A stretch of DNA of 6,261 bases, from NCBI GenBank assembly GCA_003552485.1, contig PUMX01000234.1, positions 1 through 6,261 of the forward strand, read 5' to 3'. The notes beneath the pieces are model-generated. The model saw only the letters and a program-made list of their open reading frames with translations, searched no databases and was not told the origin of the DNA. Shown here in pieces: positions 3,422-6,261 of the stretch. Numbering within the stretch: the stretch's first letter is position 1; every line of letters begins with the position of its first letter. Origin of the DNA: Candidatus Hydrogenedentota bacterium (GTDB taxonomy: Bacteria > Hydrogenedentota > Hydrogenedentia > Hydrogenedentales > SLHB01). Both the position numbers and the translations under genes were made by a program.

Positions 3422-6261
3422 ATGCGCACGTTCTCTGCTCTATTATTTGCAGTTGTGGCCGTATCAGCGTGGGGGCACGACCCCGCTGATCCGTATCAGC
3501 TCTGGACGCAAGCCACCCTGTACCGTGACGGCTGGGGAACGCCACACATCTACGGGGATAACCCCCGGGCCATGGCGTTCGCCTTCGGATACGCGCAGGC
3601 GGAAGACCACCTCGAAGGCATGTTGCTGGCGTATAGGGTTGCTAATGGACGCGCCGCCGAAGTGCTGGGCGAAGCCTTCGCGCCGTCCGACGAGTTCAGC
3701 ATTCGGATGAACCACGCCGGCTTGGCCGAGGAGGCCCTTGCCCAAGCCGATCCCGTGACGCGCGACCTCTGCGAGGGGTTCGCAATCGGTGTGAATACCT
3801 GGCTTGTCGAGCACGCCCACAAAGCCCCGGAATGGGCCGAGGGCGTTCGCCCAGCGGACATCCTGGCGCTATTCCACGCGTTTCTCATGAGCATGGCGCC
3901 GTTCGATCTGCCGGATGCATATAGCCGCCCGCCCGCCATGCCTTCGGCCAACGCATGGGCTGTGAGCCCTGCTCTGTCGGCTACAGGCGAAGCTATGCTG
4001 GCTATCAACCCTCACGCGGACTATACCGGTCCTTTTCAGTGGTATGAGGCCCATCTGGTCACACAAGACATGAACATTTCGGGCGCAACCATTTTCGGGC
4101 TGCCGGTCATTCTTCAAGGTCACAACGAGGTCCTGGGCTGGGCGCTTGCGCCGAACAAACCCGACTTCGCCGACATGTACCTCGAGCGCGGGTTTCATGT
4201 AGCACACGATCCGGCGTCTCTGATGCCCGCGCCCGCCATCGATTTTGAAAGCCTGCACCGGATCAAGCGCATGGCCAATGCGCAGCCGTATTATGTGCGC
4301 ACCGGATCGGGCTTGGCGCGCCGCTACGTCGAGCGTGAGGATACGCCGCGCGGCCCGTTCATCGGCAGACACAGGGGCCGCGAGGTGTCATACAAAGTGG
4401 GGGGGTACCGGGATTTCGGCGGGCTGCGCCAGTTGGTCGAGATGGCGCGCGCGCGCAACCTTGGTGAGTTCCAGGATGCCCTTGCGATGCAGCAGCTTCC
4501 GTGCTTTCATGTGGTGTACGCGGATCGCATGGGCAACATTTTCTATCTCTATAACGCCAAAGTCGGCACGAAATACACGCCCGCTCCGATACAGATGGCG
4601 CAAAGTGACGGACAGCAGTCCAACGATAATCCTAGACAGCAAGTGGTGAATTGGCATGCGCCTGTTTCGGCGACCGATTCCCGGTTTGTCTGGGGACCCA
4701 TTGTGCCTGTGAGCGCGTTGCCCTCGGTTACCAACCCCGCGTCCGGCTACATTCAAGCTTCGGGCGGCCCGCCGTGGCGGGTCACCGAGCGTTCTGGCCT
4801 TGATCCCGATGATTGGCCGCATTGGCTGGTGCGCGACCATGACAGCTATCGCGCGCAGCGGGTGCGTAGTCTCCTCGGCCGCGGCGGCCGCTCGTTCCAA
4901 GACATGCAGTCCATGCTCTACGATACGCTTACACCGTTTGCGCTGGACGCGGTGCCCCATCTGTTGAACGCGGCGGACGAGCGGCCCGATCTCGTCGGTT
5001 CGCTGCACCCGGACCTGCCCGCTGGTCTCGAGCTGCTGCGCAATTGGAACTATGTAGCCGATCCGCGCAGTACCGGCATGACGTTCTTCCACACTTGGTG
5101 GAACGCCGTGCTCGCGATGGCGCCGCCCTCGGCGCGATCGCAACAACAGCTATACGCTGCGATTCGCGAAGACATTCCTGAGATGCAAGCGCTTTCGCTT
5201 CGGGCTGCAGCGGAAGCCGCGAAGAACCTGCGCAACCATTATCAAACCTTGACGGTGCCGTGGGGCGAAGTGAACCGGTTGCAACGGGGCGAAGAGCAAG
5301 CCCCGCTCGCCGGCGCCTCCGCCGGCGAACCGGTGTTTATGAACGACTCGCGTGAATTCAACAACGGCCAACGCTCGGTGTCCAAGGGGTACGGGTTCGC
5401 CATGGCTGTGCAGTTTGGGGATCGGCCCCGCGCCGTCAGCATGTTGCCGTTTGGCGTGTCGCAAAACCCGGAGTCGCCGCATTACGCCGATCAGGTGGAG
5501 CTCATGACGGAGCGCCGATTCAAGGTCACGCAATTCCACCATGATGAGGTGCAACGCGCCGCGCAATCTGCTTACGGCCGTCAACTCAGCCTGCGGCCTC
5601 GTGGTAAGGAAGCGCAGGTAACCCTTCGAAGCGAGATTCCGCAGGAAGCGCGTCTGATCACCCACCAGCAGGCCCCCGCGCCGTTGCCCGATGGGTATGC
5701 TGCTTTTACTATGTTTACCGAAGTGGAAGCGGCCCGGCCGGAGGCGGGCGTCGCTGTGGATCTGGATATCTACATTCCCGAGAGCATCTGCCGCGCAGAA
5801 CATCTGCCATACTTGCAAGTGTGGGCCTTTGACGAACATGGCGGCGATTGGCATGCTCTTGAAGCGCAGGAACACTTGGAGGCTTTTCGCACATTGAGCG
5901 CTCGCGACAACACGCCGCGAACGTACGCGGTGTTGGGACCCAAAGAGTTCCTCGAAGTGTTTGAAGGCGATCCGGAGACCGCCCCGCACATCATTCCGCG
6001 TCCGCCTGAACCGGAAGAGCTGGAAATCCCCGATTGGGACGACGACATTGAATGGCCCGCGCCTGACGAGACGGGCGTGCCGGAGGAGTTGATCATTGCG
6101 GCGGCCGAGGATGCGGACGCGCCCGATCTCGAAGCGCCGGCCGACATGGAACTGGAGTTTCGGGATCCAGCCGAAGTCCTTGAAGAGCCGGGCCGCATGG
6201 AAATGGAGTTCCGGGATCCAGCTGAGGTCCTTGAAGCGCCAGATCCGGACGAAGCGGAAGG
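3422..6261 (+). CDS. Secreted penicillin-acylase-family protein with altered catalytic motifs and acidic C-terminal tail (3' end beyond window)
   Basis: The family (Ntn-hydrolase fold; penicillin, cephalosporin and acyl-homoserine-lactone acylases) hydrolyses amides after self-cleavage exposes a serine at the beta-chain N-terminus. 946 codons are visible, with no stop. Residues 1-18 are a signal peptide (hydrophobic core FSALLFAVVAVSA), so export is expected. The alpha region holds RDGWGTPHIY, AFAFGYAQAEDHLEGM and NGRAAEVLG. The beta region starts near 176 (NAWAVSPALSATGEAMLAIN followed by PH), with LQGHNEVLGW, VVYADRMGNIFY, NPASGYIQASGGPPW, FNNGQRS and SPHYADQ. Oddities: residue 176, the expected catalytic Ser, is Ala (Ser is at 175); the Asn-rich motif at 445-451 is QASGGPP; His198 (beta position 23) is kept. 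From about 855 the tail is strongly acidic with tandem repeats. The ATG is the only standard start in the open frame; GGGGAG (3405-3410) lies 11 bases before it, rather far. Family assignment is firm; activity is doubtful. Confidence 0.92.
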   Translation, partial: MRTFSALLFAVVAVSAWGHDPADPYQLWTQATLYRDGWGTPHIYGDNPRAMAFAFGYAQAEDHLEGMLLAYRVANGRAAEVLGEAFAPSDEFSIRMNHAGLAEEALAQADPVTRDLCEGFAIGVNTWLVEHAHKAPEWAEGVRPADILALFHAFLMSMAPFDLPDAYSRPPAMPSANAWAVSPALSATGEAMLAINPHADYTGPFQWYEAHLVTQDMNISGATIFGLPVILQGHNEVLGWALAPNKPDFADMYLERGFHVAHDPASLMPAPAIDFESLHRIKRMANAQPYYVRTGSGLARRYVEREDTPRGPFIGRHRGREVSYKVGGYRDFGGLRQLVEMARARNLGEFQDALAMQQLPCFHVVYADRMGNIFYLYNAKVGTKYTPAPIQMAQSDGQQSNDNPRQQVVNWHAPVSATDSRFVWGPIVPVSALPSVTNPASGYIQASGGPPWRVTERSGLDPDDWPHWLVRDHDSYRAQRVRSLLGRGGRSFQDMQSMLYDTLTPFALDAVPHLLNAADERPDLVGSLHPDLPAGLELLRNWNYVADPRSTGMTFFHTWWNAVLAMAPPSARSQQQLYAAIREDIPEMQALSLRAAAEAAKNLRNHYQTLTVPWGEVNRLQRGEEQAPLAGASAGEPVFMNDSREFNNGQRSVSKGYGFAMAVQFGDRPRAVSMLPFGVSQNPESPHYADQVELMTERRFKVTQFHHDEVQRAAQSAYGRQLSLRPRGKEAQVTLRSEIPQEARLITHQQAPAPLPDGYAAFTMFTEVEAARPEAGVAVDLDIYIPESICRAEHLPYLQVWAFDEHGGDWHALEAQEHLEAFRTLSARDNTPRTYAVLGPKEFLEVFEGDPETAPHIIPRPPEPEELEIPDWDDDIEWPAPDETGVPEELIIAAAEDADAPDLEAPADMELEFRDPAEVLEEPGRMEMEFRDPAEVLEAPDPDEAE
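6146..6247 (+). repeat. Two tandem 51-base coding repeats in the acylase-like gene tail
   Basis: Units 6146-6196 and 6197-6247 encode MELEFRDPAEVLEEPGR and MEMEFRDPAEVLEAPDP, identical at 13 of 17 residues and 41 of 51 bases, with several silent differences. A degenerate related stretch (DLEAPAD) precedes them. The window ends soon after, so further copies may follow. The repeats sit inside a Pro/Asp/Glu-rich tail. Confidence 0.85.

Noticed and set aside
4388..5146. Long minus-strand open frames opposite the acylase gene (also 5150-5989, 3869-4372 and 3550-4008)
   Set aside because: They are antisense shadows of a continuous, well-motifed plus-strand gene, rich in Arg and His as expected from reading G+C-rich codons backwards.
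3422..6261. Possibility that the acylase-like gene is frameshifted or a pseudogene
   Set aside because: The reading frame is unbroken for 946 codons, with family motifs from start to end, so decay by frameshift is not supported; only specific catalytic residues differ.

Overview
The window looks like a stretch of chromosome from a Gram-negative-type bacterium of moderately high G+C. Housekeeping genes on the minus strand (rimP and nusA) lie beside a run of poorly characterised accessory genes. The genes are ordinary bacterial ones with Shine-Dalgarno sites, GTG starts, a secreted enzyme-fold protein with a signal peptide, and an anchored exported protein. No ribosomal RNA or diagnostic marker fixes the phylum. 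The mix of conserved hypotheticals and a large penicillin-acylase-family protein would suit an uncultivated lineage, but that is a guess.

Layout. Bases 1-461 (minus): the N-terminal part of nusA, cut by the window edge. Bases 607-1062 (minus): rimP, upstream of nusA in the same direction, as in the widespread rimP-nusA-infB operon. Just upstream of rimP is a strong minus-strand hairpin terminator (1087-1115) with no gene feeding into it. It is therefore read as a leader terminator or attenuator of this operon, or as the end of an unannotated RNA. Bases 1116-1584 are non-coding as far as can be seen and hold several G+C-rich inverted repeats. Bases 1585-1845 (plus): an 86-residue conserved-type protein of unknown function. 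Bases 1885-2385 (minus), convergent with it: a 166-residue membrane-anchored protein with a Pro/Glu/Ala linker and a beta-rich outer domain. Bases 2386-2826: intergenic, visibly richer in A+T. Bases 2827-3234 (plus): a DUF4870 membrane protein, followed by a very stable 18-bp hairpin (3272-3315). Bases 3422-6261 (plus): a long secreted penicillin-acylase-family (Ntn-hydrolase fold) protein, open at the window end.

The most interesting object is the acylase-like protein. It keeps the family framework: the alpha-chain GTPHI-type motif, the NAWAV...NPH beta-chain start, LQGHN, and SPHYADQ. But the residue just before NAW, where the family has its autocatalytic N-terminal serine nucleophile, is alanine, and the later Asn-rich oxyanion motif (QN-x-N-x-PP in relatives) reads QASGGPP. 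It also carries a long, very acidic C-terminal tail with 17-residue tandem repeats running out of the window. Together these suggest a catalytically altered or inactive acylase-fold protein with a new C-terminal module, rather than a standard penicillin/AHL acylase. The second point of interest is the complex leader in front of rimP-nusA: candidate promoter, terminator with a GAAA loop, palindrome and ribosome site within about 110 bases.
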